The notes under the pieces: model-generated
What the model was told of the DNA's origin: nothing
The model's database searches: none
What the model saw: only the letters and a program-made list of their open reading frames with translations
Program-made: the position numbers and the translations under genes
Assembly: GCF_030269925.1 (NCBI RefSeq)
Contig: NC_085128.1
Span: forward strand, 436,501 to 500,500
Reading direction: 5' to 3'
Length of the DNA: 64,000 nt
Origin: Bombyx mori
Taxonomy: Eukaryota; Arthropoda; Insecta; Lepidoptera; Bombycidae
Shown here: positions 48,426-60,574 of the stretch, one piece after another
How the letters are laid out: each line of letters opens with the position of its first letter
Position numbering within the stretch: position 1 is the first letter of the stretch

Positions 48426-48616
48426 TTCCATTAGTATGTTGTACGCTTGTACCATGAACTATCGTTATTGTTTTTATAATCTCTGTGTGTTTACACAATT
48501 TTTGTTTGTCAATTTGGACAATTTTAAAAAACGAAGACAACTTTTAACAGAATAAATGTTTCGTATTTCCATTACTTTAGTTTCGGTTACGTAATGTTTA
48601 ACTCTACTTTTTATGT

Positions 48617-49035
48617 ATTTTTTTTTATTGCCGTATAGGCAGACGAGCATACAGCCCACCTGATAGTGAGTGGTTACCGTCGCTCATGGACGTCAGCAAT
48701 GTCAGGGGCAGAGTCAAGCCGCTGCCTCCCGTTTTATACTCTCCACAAGTCTCGTTTGAAGAAGGACATGTCATAGCGCTCGGAAAACACCGTGGAGGGG
48801 AGCTCATTCCATAGCTGGATGGTACGTGGCAAAAAAGATCTCTGGAAACGCACTGTGGATGAACGTAAAGGCTCCAGGTAGTATGGGTGAACTTTACTCC
48901 GGTGGCCGGCGGTGCGATGGTAAAAACGAGATGCCGGTATCATCTCGAACAATTCCTCAGAGCACTGTATTGCATGAGATGTGGCAATTACAAGTCTGGC
49001 GGAATGTATGGTTCAACGTCCTTATGTGACGGGAG
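48617..49035 (-). mobile_element. BMC1-like LINE 3' end
   Basis: Minus-strand translation includes MFEMIPASRFYHRTAGHRSK, YLEPLRSSTVRFQRSFLPRT and IQLWNELPSTVFSERYDMSF. It is less degraded than the copy at 28690 and ends in an A-rich tail (T run at 48618). Confidence 0.85.
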
Positions 49036-49959
49036 GGGCAAATTAAGTATTAAATTAAGGCAGTAGCATTAGTTCCCTTTTGAGTGTCGGAAAGAAAAAT
49101 ATACACGTTTCTTCGCATAGGTATAAGGATTGTGAATTACAAAAAAATAATTTGAATAAAATGGAGCAAAGTTTGCCGAATACGCAGGATGACGAATGGT
49201 TTCTAATTGCAGTTCCTGTAGAGTTAAAACGGTTTCTCGTTAAATATTATTTTCATTAATTTAAATATTGAATTTGCGATATAAAATTTCAGACACTTCG
49301 AATACCTTATGTTTTTGAATATTAGTACTTTATTTTCGAGCTTACGGACGACAAGGGCGCCCTTCGCCAAAAATTACAAACAACAAAGTTTTAATAAATC
49401 GAACAATTATCGAAAGCTCATGTAAACATTATATTTATTTTGTGTTATATATCAAAACTAACTAACATAAACAGATTTTAAAGCGCGAAAGCTTCCACAT
49501 TCTACATTCGTAATGCAAAAACGGAGCCTCATGACCCATTTTAATTACGAAATTGTGAAAGAGGTCTCATATCAAGTTACCTTCAGTAAATTGAAACGTA
49601 TTCGTTTGATTATGGGACGCGAGGGCTATGTAAAGAGTTCAGTATGTGCTTACGTCAATGAAATTAGGGAAATTGTTGTTTATTCTGTAAATTATTCCAT
49701 TGTTGCCTGCTTTTATTAATTGCTCGATGTTCGCTGTTGACGAGTTGCTTTCATAATTGTGTTTAGACTTTTTTATTTATTAGAAAGCGTTGGTATAAAT
49801 CGACATATTATGTAACATTTAATGACCACTGGTAGCTGAGCAGTTGTATAATCATATCAACGTTATAATATCTATAATTGAGAATTTTAATAAATGTTAA
49901 TAATAATATTATGGCGTTAGTCGTTTTAGTAAACTAAATGGGTGGTTCTGGTAGTATTA

Positions 49960-50125
49960 TTACTGGTGGTAGATTGCCTGTGAACCAGCAACACCACCAC
50001 CCCACCACCCTGTCTGTTTCTGCCGCGAAGAAGTAATGCGTTCCGCTTTGAAGGGTGGGGCATCCGTTGTTTTAGAGAAGTGAGAATTAGAATTCCTGCC
50101 TCACGGTGATTGGTGATATTTATGA
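49960..50125 (+). repeat. Bm1 SINE, head-less and tail-less
   Basis: TACTGGTGGTAGATTGCCTG to about CCTCACGGTGATTGG. Starts at the recurrent break point. Confidence 0.75.
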
Positions 50126-50189
50126 TTGAACGTTGAACGTAATCATTTAAAATAAGATGATCTTTGAACCCGTCTGATATTTTTGAGCG

Positions 50190-50305
50190 TAGGTAGGCAG
50201 CGACTTGGCTCTACCCCTGGTGTTGCTGAAGTCCATAGGCGACGGTAATAACTCACCACCAGGTAGGTCATAGGCTCGTCTGTCTACAAGGGAATTAAAA
50301 AAATA
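50190..50305 (+). mobile_element. BMC1-like 3' UTR fragment
   Basis: GTAGGCAGCGACTTGGCTCT, TGCTGAAGTCCATAGGCGAC and a short A tail show the end of the BMC1-like LINE. Confidence 0.7.
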
Positions 50306-50867
50306 GACACGAATTTCGAAACAGAAATAATTTATAATTTTTTAAGTAGTATTTTCTATATTGCGCCCAAGAATCTATATGGAGTCAGTTCAGAAGCCGT
50401 GATGTTTTCTTGCTAGGAGTGCCTATGCCACAATACTTTTTCTGACGAGATTATTTAGATTGCTAATAATGGTACATATTCGAGAACTACTTCGCGCAGT
50501 ATCCAAGAAATAAAACACTGACAACCCTTTGGAAGCTCGAAATTTCAACGCTTAAGTATTTACGGGGGATGTTACCGGATAATGGGCGTCGTAAAATAAA
50601 ATAAATAATTAGACAGTGGAACACTCATGAATAAGTTAATTGTCAGAATGCAGGCCACTGAGGCAGTTTCGGAGTACACCCTATCCCCCTTTTACTTAAT
50701 TACGGAAGGGGTGAAATATGACAGGCGAGTTTGTATCATGAGATTGGTTCGTTTTAAGATGGTAGCTGTTCTGAAACTGCGGTACGGGATTTTGGAGTTA
50801 ACATTTTTTTTCACTATGATGTTTTAGATCAGCTAGAGCTGTATGGACACATAATGTTCTTTTTAAT

Positions 50868-51297
50868 TTTTATTTATTGCTTGGGTGGACGACCTCACAG
50901 CCCACCTGGTGTTAAGTGGTTACTGGAGCCCATAGACATCTATAACGTAAATGCGCCACCCACCTTGAGATATTAGTTCTAAGGTTTCAAATATAATTAC
51001 AACGGCTGCCCCACCCTTCAAACCGAAACGCATTACTGCTTCACGGCAGAAATAGGCAGGTTGGTGGTACCTACCCGTACGGACTCACAAGAGATCCAAC
51101 CACCAGTAATTACGCAAATTATAAATTTGCGGGTTTGATTTTTATTACACGATGTTATTCCTTCACCGTGGAAGTCAATCGTGAACATTTCTTAAGTACG
51201 TATTTTATTAGAAAAATTGGTACCCGCCAGCCGGATTCGAACACCGGTGCATCGCTAGATACGAATGCACCGGACGTCTTAACCTTTAAGCCACTAT
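50868..51297 (-). repeat. Bm1 SINE, full length
   Basis: T-rich start, TTGCTTGGGTGGACGACCTC through the tRNA-like head, with inverted B box GGATTCGAACACCGG, to TTAACCTTTAAGCCAC. Confidence 0.95.
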
Positions 51298-51422
51298 TAT
51301 TTCATTCAGCAGCCCACGTAATAAGTAGTCGATATGAAAAACGTGAAGTCTAGTTACAAATTGTAATCAGCCACTTTGCCCTTCACACCGGTGAGCATGA
51401 TGACTGTGGAGTGCGTTGGTAA

Positions 51423-51666
51423 TTTTTTTTTATTGCTTATATGTGTGGGCGAGCTCACGGCCCACCTGGTGTTAAGTGGTTACTGGAGCCCATAGACATC
51501 TACAACGTAAATGTGCCACACACCTTGAGATATAAGTTCTAAGGTCTCAGTATAGTTACAATGGCTGCCCCACCCTTCAAACCGAAACACATTACTGCTT
51601 CACGGCAGAAATAGGCAGGGCGGTAGTACCTACCCGTGCGGACTCACAAGAGGTCCTACCACCTAC
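51423..51666 (-). repeat. Bm1 SINE, head-less
   Basis: T run, ATTGCTTATATGTGTGGGCG to GAGGTCCTACCACC. Only 125 bp from the full-length copy and in the same orientation. Confidence 0.93.
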
Positions 51667-52157
51667 CACACGTGTCTCGCCGGCCGCCCTACTAAGAGTC
51701 AAAATTTTCCCACATAAACTAATACAAGTAATAAATAAGTAATAATATCAGTTAAAAGCACTGGAAGCACTGAAACGACCTAATTAACCTTTAGTTCATT
51801 ATCAGAGGTTTACTAGTATTGTGGTCGTCATTACTAAATCAAACGGTTGATTAAACCCTTTAATTAATTGAAATTCCTGGAATATTCATATTAAACGAGC
51901 TTCGGAGCTTTCAAGTTCATGAATAACTTAAATAGCGCTGTGCATTCGTTGTGTGATTTCACGATTTATAAACGTATTTCGAGTTGAGATATTGTTTAAA
52001 TTTTGCTTCATTTCATTCTTCTGGTTATTTACTGATATCAGGTCCTGTTTTGGCAGGTAACATACCTGCGTCTACCGCAAAGGATTCCGGTTCGAATGGT
52101 GAGAGATCAGATTCACAGTTCAACTGTGACTTCGATCTTATGTCTCGAGGGTTTAGT

Positions 52158-52490
52158 AACCTTTTTTTTTTACCGAAGCTCATAGACATGTAAGACGTAA
52201 ATGCCACTACAAACCTTTAGATATTATAATGTCCTAATAATGGTAGAGGACGTCAATGTAAGTCCGCGCGGGTAGGTAGCACCAACTACCTATTTCAGCT
52301 GTGAAGCAGTAATGCGTTTCGGTTTGAAGGGTGGGGCAGCCGTTGTACTGTAAAAACTGAGACTTAGAACTCATGTTTCAAGGTGGATGGTGGCATTTAC
52401 GTTGTAGATGTCTATAGGCTCCGGTAACCACTTAAAACCAGGTCAGCCGTGAGATCGTCCAGCCATCGAAGCAATAAAAAAAATTCAAGT
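52158..52490. repeat. Inverted pair of Bm1 pieces
   Basis: 52158-52225 is a minus-strand tail piece (CGAAGCTCATAGACATGTAA). 52235-52490 is a plus-strand head-less copy beginning TAATGGTAGAGGACGTC and ending AAGCAATAAAAAAA. Confidence 0.8.
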
Positions 52491-53319
52491 AATAAAAAGT
52501 AAGTAATCGCGGTAGGTAGATAAGCTCGTTCATTTATTAATATATCCATTATATCTAAATAATAAAAAAGTAAATAATCAGGGCATGTAGTACATACATA
52601 CATGGTATACCATGTCGTAGTAGTAGCAGTACGTACGTATGTTTTCTTTTGGACTACTATTTTTTTTGCGGTGGTTAAGCTAAAAACATAACAATTATAA
52701 TTCACAAAACTGAAACTAACTAGATACACTTTGTCTTGTAGGTCTGATAGCGTGTGATTATTCTATTGAAAGTATAAATGTATATGTAAGATATTAATAT
52801 TATAATCATTACTACATCAAATTATAATTACGAAACATGTAGTTACTATATCTACAAAATTTCCAATTAAAATCCACTACAATGCTGTCTCAGGTTTGCC
52901 TCAGCCTTATTGAATGATTAAAAAGCTTTAACGGTTTGACTTTACCTCACTACGAAAATGTAATACAACACATTAATATGAAATAACACAAATTTATAAG
53001 CACAAGATCCAAGCGTGCACTTGCTGACTATTGCATCACTGAAACGACAGTAATTACTCTCGTAATGCGCGCTCTACCTTTACCTATGACGCGATCTAAT
53101 GAATAACCGAGCTTCAGTGAAATACTGCCTGAAATTACTGCACTAAAACCCCCTCTGACTATTTATCATGGTCTCTAAATTGCTAGGAAGGAAATATTGG
53201 TCTTCGCTGTTCCGTTTCTAAGGGATGGTTGATTCTTAATTTGATAGAGCTTTACTTTGCTGATTGTGTGTGTAATTTCATCGTTTATTGAATTATTATT
53301 TTATATTGCGATAGATGAT

Positions 53320-53430
53320 AGTTGGATGAGCGCACCGTTCGCTTGGCGTTAAAAGGTTATTGCGTCTCGTAAGCAACGGAAGTAATTTATTGTACTGCGT
53401 AGCGGCTATCCTACTTTTTAAACTCATAAT
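53320..53430 (-). repeat. Degenerate Bm1 fragment
   Basis: GTTGGATGAGCGCACCGTTC and GCGGCTATCCTACTTTTTAA align with the Bm1 tail and body. Confidence 0.5.
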
Positions 53431-54788
53431 TTTAGTTTTAGCTAATTTTAGTTTAATGTGTAATGTGTGTGTTCATAATTTTCTTAAAAGATTATGTGGG
53501 TGGATAAAAGGTTATTTACATAATAAATAATATGACATAGCCTCAATGTTTGATTTCGTACAGTAAATCTTCTCCCATTGCGCATACTTTCATTGAAACT
53601 GGTAATAGGTGGTTACGACCGCCGAATTACGATTTAATCGTGACGTAGCAATTTGAATGAATGTATTTCAAAATGGATTGACGTTAATACACTTCGTGTT
53701 TATGTACACGAAAATGAATTACAGGCATTATGTAATTTAAGTTATAGATGTACAAATTATTATTAAATCGAAAACAAGGATTTTGAAAAATAAATTATTT
53801 TCAATAATTAACAAAAAGTATCAAAATTGTACATTCAACGTTTGAGCCCAAACTTTCACTGTTAAGAAGTAATAAATAACTTTTTACCCACACATTTAAA
53901 GTTGTCAAATTGAAACAACATCGAACCACACAACATCATATTTTATGAAAAACGCAAAACGACAAACTTTGTACTCGCACTCGTAAGAGTGACGGTTCCT
54001 TCTAACCCCTCGGGAAATCTGCCCTCGCGATCTTCCTTCAACTGTGTGTGAAGAATTGAGAAAATTAAATTCTTAATGTTCTTTGTTTAAGATACGTACA
54101 TACTTTAGGGATGATTTTATTTTAGGAATTTTCAAGAAATACTTTTACAAAGTTAATTGCCTCGATCTTTAATTGACAATTCGTTTATTAGGAGAGCAGG
54201 GTTACCTTCGTTAGTTACAATGCGAATATTACTATGTAACCGGTTTATGTACTACGTACAGGTTGTTTCAGTTTCATTAAATTAATTTGACTGAAGATCT
54301 CAAACCAATCGATACCATAAGTGTGTATTATCGGGACGACTTGTCGAGTTCCAGTGGTATCCCGCAAAAACGGACTAGAAAAAGAGTAGGCAGATTTGAC
54401 TGCTCCTAACATCGTAACCTTAGTCTTAAGTTTACCCGTGATCTTGCAATAATATTCAAATATCATGAACTAGCTAAAAAACTAGCTGGAAAATTTATGA
54501 TTTACGATGTAGGATGTTCGGTGTAGAATCATCTGAGTTAACCATGGCTTATTTCTAGCACATTTAAAAAAATTCTATTCCCGTCCCTCAAACTTCCGTC
54601 CATGGTCTCCAGACCCACATGTCATGTCCATACAAGCGTGGGCTGTCAAAGCAAGGCGTTAGAAGAACCCTAACTGGCTAAAGTAGGTGGAAACTTCGTT
54701 ACGACCCTGACCTTGTTGACCATTAGTATCACCCCCTATTTTTAGGGTCACATACTTGTCTGCATTCTTCGACAATAATATATGTTAA

Positions 54789-55037
54789 CTAGCTGTATCC
54801 GCCCGCTTCACTGGGCATTTAAAATTAACATTATTATTTGTCACCCCCACAAAGATTCTCATCATTAACGCCCCCGCAACTGGTGTAGGGAGTCCAGCAC
54901 TCATATAAATATTAGCTTATCCATTAAGTACATGTATTTTCTACATGAATACCAAGTTTCAAGTCAATCGAATGCATGATTCAGTAGTTATAACGGAATA
55001 TCCGTAAAACCAGTGTAGATTTATATATTAGTATAGA
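54789..55037 (-). mobile_element. Non-autonomous Helitron
   Basis: Minus-strand start TCTATACTAATATATAAATC after A, end ATACAGCTAG before T. Same 249-bp length as 41148-41396, with only scattered substitutions. Confidence 0.85.
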
Positions 55038-55384
55038 TATTATGTAGTAGTAGGTGTCTAGAAGGTGTTGTTTAATTTAATAATCAGAGCCCCATTTCTT
55101 ATATCACTCGGCAAGTGCTGGTGGTCTGAACTGCGTGAAAATGAACTAGAGTTTGTTAAATTAACTTGAAAAGTAAATACCGAGATTTCTAGCGTTGCCT
55201 AAGTTAGAAGTAAGTTCGAACTTTAAGCTGTAAAACTTGATGAACTTACGGTTTGAATTGAGTAAAATTAACCTCACGTAGTTCCTAGTAATAGGTGAGG
55301 TAGTAAAACTTTGAAATAATTATTAATCAAATGTTTTATTTATAATCATTTAGTCTAATAATGACAAAACATCTGGTCATCGCA

Positions 55385-55660
55385 TACAACTTCGTAAAAA
55401 GATGATTGCTCGGCGGCCACAAGACAACCTTGAAAGATTGATTGTGGTGGGCAAGGTGGAAGGGAAAAGACCCGCCGGCCGGCCACCAAACCGTTGGTCG
55501 GATCAGATAACTGCGGTCACTAGACTCTCTGTTGCGAACGCCCTGAGAGAAGCCGAAAACCGAAGCAAATGGAAGCTGAGGGTACAAAGAGCCACGAAGG
55601 GCTTTCAAGGACACGACCTTCAGCAATGAAGTATTCGACTAAGAAGAAGAAGAAGAAAGT
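55385..55660 (+). mobile_element. Non-LTR retrotransposon tail with (GAA)n end
   Basis: Encodes LERLIVVGKVEGKRPAGRPP then NRWSDQITAVTRLSVANALR and ends GHDLQQ, stop. This is an intact RT C-terminal segment of an RTE-like element. It finishes in AAGAAGAAGAAGAAAG. Confidence 0.75.
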
Positions 55661-55976
55661 CTAATGAGTAACTGATATGGTCAATGACCATGTTAATAGT
55701 ACTTCTAAATATACACAATCTTCTAAATATAACAAACTAAATAGAAATAATTGTAAATCATCTTTTTATAGTATGAGGTAGCGCCCTCTGTGAATTGATA
55801 TTTTAACTTCACGTATAATGCGTATATCTCATTCTCTCGCCATACATTTATGTGTTTGTGTCTCTATGGACTTATTTTTTCGTTTCATCGAGTTTGAAAT
55901 CACAACGATTCTAAAGAAGTTTCACTTCAAAAAGTGTGTTACCGTACGCCATTTTTTTATTCTCTGCAGCACTCAC

Positions 55977-56083
55977 CTTATAGGTCCCGAGATGTTCCAC
56001 GACACACGGGAGGCTGGCATCTCGGCCCAGAGCCACGGTCACGTTAGGGATGGGCTCAGCAAACCGAGGCTCCTCTGTTAACA
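55977..56083 (-). CDS. DIP-like gene, exon Ig1a (first half of Ig domain 1)
   Basis: The exon follows acceptor TTTCAG and ends TATAAG before donor GTGAGT. It needs one base from an upstream exon (entry phase 1) and leaves in phase 0, giving 35 complete codons. It reads LTEEPRFAEPIPNVTVALGR and continues to LPCVVEHLGTYK. This contains the first cysteine of Ig1 and an NVT glycosylation sequon. The FxEPIPNVTVAxGR start is typical of DIP proteins just after the signal peptide, so the missing upstream coding sequence should be short. Its intron to the next exon is 19.7 kb, the longest seen here. Confidence 0.92.
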
Positions 56084-56424
56084 CTGAAACAATACACTTA
56101 TTTAGATATTTTTTGGGAAACCTTATTTCAATACGAACAACATCGTTTTCTAATGTTAGGTAGTAGTTGTGAACTGAAATTAATATAGTTATTTTTCACA
56201 TATCTTCGAGGCTATACTTAGAAATAAAGCACCTCTCCTCAAACGATAAGCTGGTAGAGGCTAGATCTGAAAAAGTCTGTGTTAAGAAACTAATCCGGAT
56301 GAAAAGTAGTCAATGATAAAAAAGGTTACAAACGCGCAGCCAAGGTGAATTTTCACAGGATTAAAAATTAATAAAATATGTTAATAATATGAATTTCTCG
56401 TAATTGAAATTCGTAAATAAAATT

Positions 56425-56668
56425 TTTACTGGTGGTAGGACCTCTTGTGAGTTCACACGGGTAGGTGCCACCACCCGGCCTATTTCTGCCGTGAAGAAGT
56501 AATGCGTTTCGGTTTGAAGGGTGGCGCAGCCGTTGTACTGTCAAATCTGAGACCTTGGAACTCATATCTCAAGGTGGGTGGCGGAATTTACGTTGTAGAT
56601 ATTTATTGGCTCCGATATTCACTTAACAACAGGTGAGCTCGTCCACCTATCTGTGCAATAATTTTTTT
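56425..56668 (+). repeat. Bm1 SINE, head-less
   Basis: TTTACTGGTGGTAGGACCTC to CCACCTATCTGTGCAATAA. Confidence 0.92.
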
Positions 56669-56925
56669 ATCTAAAAACTACTCGAACTTCAAAGCAATTT
56701 CTTTGAAAGCTATGTTATGGTGTTAGTTTAATAAGTTAAACTTATTTGCCAACGGGCGTTATGCTTAAAGATCAGTGAGTATCTTCAAGACTTTACAAGA
56801 ACATAACTCCACAACTATTGACTTCGATGCCAATCAAACTTAAATTTCATTTTTAATTACCCTGGTATCTTGAAAGCTTAATCGAGATGTGTTTTTTAAA
56901 TCTCGTCATATCTAGAATTAAAGTG

Positions 56926-57115
56926 GTTTTTTTTTTCCACAGGAGGAAATCGCCGGATCCCCACCCGCGCGGCAGGTGGGGTATGTGGGAGTTGAACCTC
57001 ACTAAAAACTCCTGCCGCTCACAACCGGCGCCCTTGGACCGGGCCGGAGCCCAGTCGGGGCTATTGAAACGGCGGGACAGGGTTGACGCAGAGCACATTA
57101 CATCCATCCCACCGA
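56926..57115 (-). mobile_element. Non-LTR retrotransposon 3' UTR fragment
   Basis: A GC-rich block, on the minus strand ending in a short poly(A) (T run 56926-56937). It is similar in style to the 46.3-kb LINE end but different in sequence. No ORF motif remains. Confidence 0.55.
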
Positions 57116-57407
57116 GAATTAAATTGGTGCCTGTTTTTCGTGATTTTGATACTGTATTTTAAAAACAATTATAAGCGGTATTTGTTAGCGAAACCAGAAA
57201 TTGACATTTACAAGTTTTATAAGATCACAAAATGTAACGATGTCTTTTCTGTGTCAGAATTAAACATCAAAATAAGCTATTACTGTATTCATATACATTT
57301 TTGTGAGAGAATGTCTAAGATAATGTACAATATTATTAATCAGCAGGTAAGCGAGTCCAGCCTTATAGAGCTACAAGCTTCTGTTTGTCCGTTTTCTGTT
57401 CGTAGTA

Positions 57408-57735
57408 GCGTGACGAGCTCATAGCCCATCTGGTGTTAAGTGATTATCGGAGCCCATAAATATCTACAACGTAAATGCGCCACCCACCTTGGGATATCAG
57501 TTCTAAGGTATCAGTATAGTTAGAGCGGCTGCCCCGCCCTTCAAACCGAAACGCATTACTGTTTCACGGCAGAAATAGGCAGGGTGGTGGTACCTACCCG
57601 CGCGGACTCACAAGAAGTCCTACCACCAGTAATTACGCAAATTATAACTTTGCGGGTTTGATTTTTATTACGCGATGTTACTCCTTCACCGTGGAAGTCA
57701 ATCATGAACATTTGTTAAGTACGTATTCATCGAAT
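57408..57735 (-). repeat. Bm1 SINE without tail, part of head retained
   Basis: CGTGACGAGCTCATAGCCCA to TCAATCATGAACATTTGTTA. The poly(A) end is missing and the head is cut before the B box. Confidence 0.9.
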
Positions 57736-58265
57736 TTAGGCATGCCTTTCGTGTTCTCTTCGAGATTTTCCTGCTCGATTCCAATACCCTTAACTTCTAA
57801 TACTTAAAGTATTTTGTCTTCAGTCTTAATGGTGAATTCATGTTGCAAGTTGACACTAAACATTTCCACCACAAAATTTTCGAAGATTTAACTTGGTAGG
57901 ATACAAAAACGACGACCTATGGGCCGTGAACATATTTCCCATATAAATTATTAATTTGAAATAACTAAATGTGAAAATGAACATCATCCTCGTTGTAACA
58001 GATCAAGGATAATATTATCGTAACCCAGTGAGGGCTGAATAAATGTTATTACGACTGTTCTATGAGGTTACACGTGAATTTCACTATTTATAGTTTTTTA
58101 TACTTTGCTAAACATATCCTGTGGTTTTACTCGTATTATTTTCGTCTCTCATAGCGAAATAATATATGCATACCCTAATCTCAGAACTTGTAATCAGCAA
58201 TAAAAGGTTCATCGATATTTATTTACTTTTGTTTTCATGAACAAGCCATCAACGTTTGTAAATAA

Positions 58266-58494
58266 ATGTTTTTATTGCTTCGTTAGGTGGACGAACTCAC
58301 AGCCCACCTGGTGTTAAATGGTTACTGGAGCCCATAGACATCTACTACGTAAATGCCGCCATCCACTTCGATATATGAGTTCTAAGGTTTCAGTATAGTT
58401 ACAACGGCTGCCCCACCCTTCAAACCGAAACGCATTACTCCGTGGTGGTACCTAGGTACCCGTGCGGACTCACAATAGGTCCTACCACCAGTAT
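58266..58494 (-). repeat. Bm1 SINE, head-less with small deletion
   Basis: TTTTTATTGCTTCGTTAGGTG to CCTACCACCAGTATTC. The CACGGCAGAAATAGGCAGG stretch is missing near 58440. Confidence 0.92.
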
Positions 58495-59094
58495 TCATTC
58501 TCGCATTCTCATTCTACTCATTATATTATGTATATTCATATATGTATATTTACGGAAGAAATTTCCAATGAATCAGTGAAGTCTTAGACTCTCGCGGATC
58601 GCAGAACTTTAATCTTCTTTAACGTTTGGAGCATAAGCCTCAATTTAACTATATTAATTATTAAATTTCCTACGGTTAGATTACTTTTAATTTTTTTTTT
58701 ATGATCATGGGTTCCGATCAAACACACAAACGCTCACGGGCTCATCAAGCTATCGAAAGTATTTAGTCATTTCACATCAATCATTACCTATCAAAAATCA
58801 ATTGATACAAAATAGAGAAATTTAGAAACCTGAGCAATCACAATACTATAGTTTCGTTTATTTTTCTGCTCATCTACGCTGTTAAATATAAATATATCAT
58901 AACTAGCACACGACCTAATGAACTGTTAGACATCTTACATTGACGGTCTAATCATTAGTTCAAGTTACATTTAATATATCGTGTTAACAACGCACAAAGG
59001 AAGCCTCGGGTCTTACACATTACCGCCTCTTAAATTATAGTTCGTAGGCATAAAATCAGATCAAGGATCTATTTAAATGTATAGTATAACATTA

Positions 59095-59570
59095 GACCGT
59101 GTGCTAATAAAAATACAATTGTTTCTTAATAGTGTAGAAGCTAAGACGAATTCGCGGTTCTTTTGATATTAATTTGCATGGACAACGATTAACATACACA
59201 TAAGAGTAAAACTTAATAATACAGTCCGTAACATAAATAGGCAGGACGCTATCGCGAAACGTTGTGACCTCACAATTGTGTTCTACAAAGTCGTAGTACA
59301 TTATTTTATTCTATCATCAATAGTTTTCTCAGGGCACGCGATATAAATAATATTTTAGGTAATTTTTTTACACCTTTGGTTACATTATTGGCGTTTTAAT
59401 AAGGATCCCTAATTTTCTTCAAAAAATATTATAGTCAATGTCCTATGTCACTCGGGAATAGTGCAGCTTCCAAATAGTGAAAGAATTTTTCAAATCGGTT
59501 CAGTAGTTTCGGAGCCTATTCAATACAAACAAACAAACAAATCTTTCCTCTTTATAATATTAAGTATAGA
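59095..59570 (-). mobile_element. Helitron-like repeat sharing the 5' part of the 14952 element
   Basis: On the minus strand it starts TCTATACTTAATATTATAAAG and matches the 14952-15372 element through the GGCTCCGAAACTACTGAACC and GGGATCC..TTATTAAAACGCC region up to about 59240. The rest differs and no CTAG end is evident, so its 3' limit is uncertain. Confidence 0.55.
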
Positions 59571-60094
59571 AAAGGCGATTTCGTTGGTAAAAACCTAATA
59601 TATATCGCACAATTTAATTAATCACCTATAGTAGTCGTTATAATTAGGATTAGGCTAATTAGCAAACTGCTTATGCTGATATCTTGTCATTTTCCACTTA
59701 GATCAGCAAGGATGCGAAGTGTGTTCATTATTGAAGCTCGTAGTTCGGCGAACGGCTGTTTTGATGAGCGATACTATTGTCTAGAGCATTAATTGTATTG
59801 TTTTTAATATTTCATCTGGATGTTGGGTCTAGGGTATTTAATACGCAACATTTCAAATCGATTTTGCACGTTTTGTGTGATAATTATTTCAATATTTTCA
59901 ATAGCATTGTGATTAGCTCTACCACGATATGCTAATGCGTTGAGATCGTAAAGAATATGATAGCTTAACGCCGCCTTAGGTGCCGGAATATCTAGTAGAC
60001 TTGGCGAAAGATTAATCCGTAGATACTGCGAATTAATCTATTTCTAAGAGACCTAAAAAACTTAAGCATACATACATTACAGTTATTCACAGTC

Positions 60095-60530
60095 ATCGTG
60101 GCCTAAGGGATAAGACGTCCGGTGCATTCATGTTGGGCGATGCACCGGTGTTCGAATCCCAGGCGGGTACCAATTTTTCTAATGAATTACGTACTCAACA
60201 AATGTTCACGATTGACTTCCACGGTGAAGGAATAACATCGTGTAATAAAAGTGAAACCCGAAAAATTATAATTTGCGTAATTACTGGTGGTAGAACCTCT
60301 TGTGAGTCCGCGCGGGTAGGTACCACCACCCTGCCTATTTCTGCCGTGAAACAGTAATGCGTTTCGGTTTGAAGGGTAGAGCGATCGTTGTAACTATACT
60401 GAACTTAGATCTTAGAACTTATATCTCAAGGTGGGTGATGCATTTACGTTGTAGATGTCCATGGGCTCCAGTAACCACTTTACACCAGGTGGGCTATGAG
60501 CTCGTCCACCCATCTAAGCAATAAAAAAAA
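60095..60530 (+). repeat. Bm1 SINE, full length, well preserved
   Basis: TCGTGGCCTAAGGGATAAGA, B box GGTGTTCGAATCCC, and a tail ending AAGCAATAAAAAAAAA. It is followed 44 bp later by mariner copy 2. Confidence 0.95.
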
Positions 60531-60574
60531 ACATTAAAAATATACGAAGGAAAATTTAGGCAACCAGGCGCTTA

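Larger units (their letters stand above)
36286..55976 (-). other. Large 19.7-kb intron splitting Ig domain 1
   Basis: Holds Bm1 copies at 36655-36879, 37829-38192, 46145-46255, 47098-47590, 48155-48425, 49960-50125, 50868-51297, 51423-51666, 52158-52490 and 53320-53430. It also holds Helitrons (41148-41396, 54789-55037), several LINE ends, and the plus copy of an unnamed repeat (43247-43632). I recognise nothing in 36880-37825, 38195-41145, 41680-42085, 42140-43245, 43635-46140, 49040-49955, 50310-50865, 51670-52155, 52495-53315 and 53435-54785. Confidence 0.9.
5891..56083 (-). other. Partial gene: three-Ig-domain neuronal adhesion protein, DIP/lachesin family (DIP-delta-like)
   Basis: Eight minus-strand exons with AG acceptors and GT donors join into one frame (1104 nt, 367 complete codons). 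Both cysteines of each of three Ig domains are present. DIP proteins are cell-surface, usually GPI-anchored, Ig proteins that bind Dpr partners and help specify synaptic partners in insects; that role is family knowledge. The words VGAPAGTD, ISKNSLGETEGSIRLY and VPPSVSKR are diagnostic of the DIP/lachesin group. The SYRAHMKLT and LYEIPMPS stretches most resemble Drosophila DIP-delta in my memory, so subtype is tentative. Introns in transcript order are about 19.7, 5.8, 6.6, 7.8, 5.0, 2.6 and 1.6 kb, and every Ig domain is split by one intron. The signal-peptide exon and the C-terminal anchor exon were not found. No promoter or polyadenylation site can be assigned. Confidence 0.9.

Noticed and set aside
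52600..52615. Perfect 16-bp palindrome ACATGGTATACCATGT
   Set aside because: Lies in CATA/GTAG simple-sequence context, so chance is likely.
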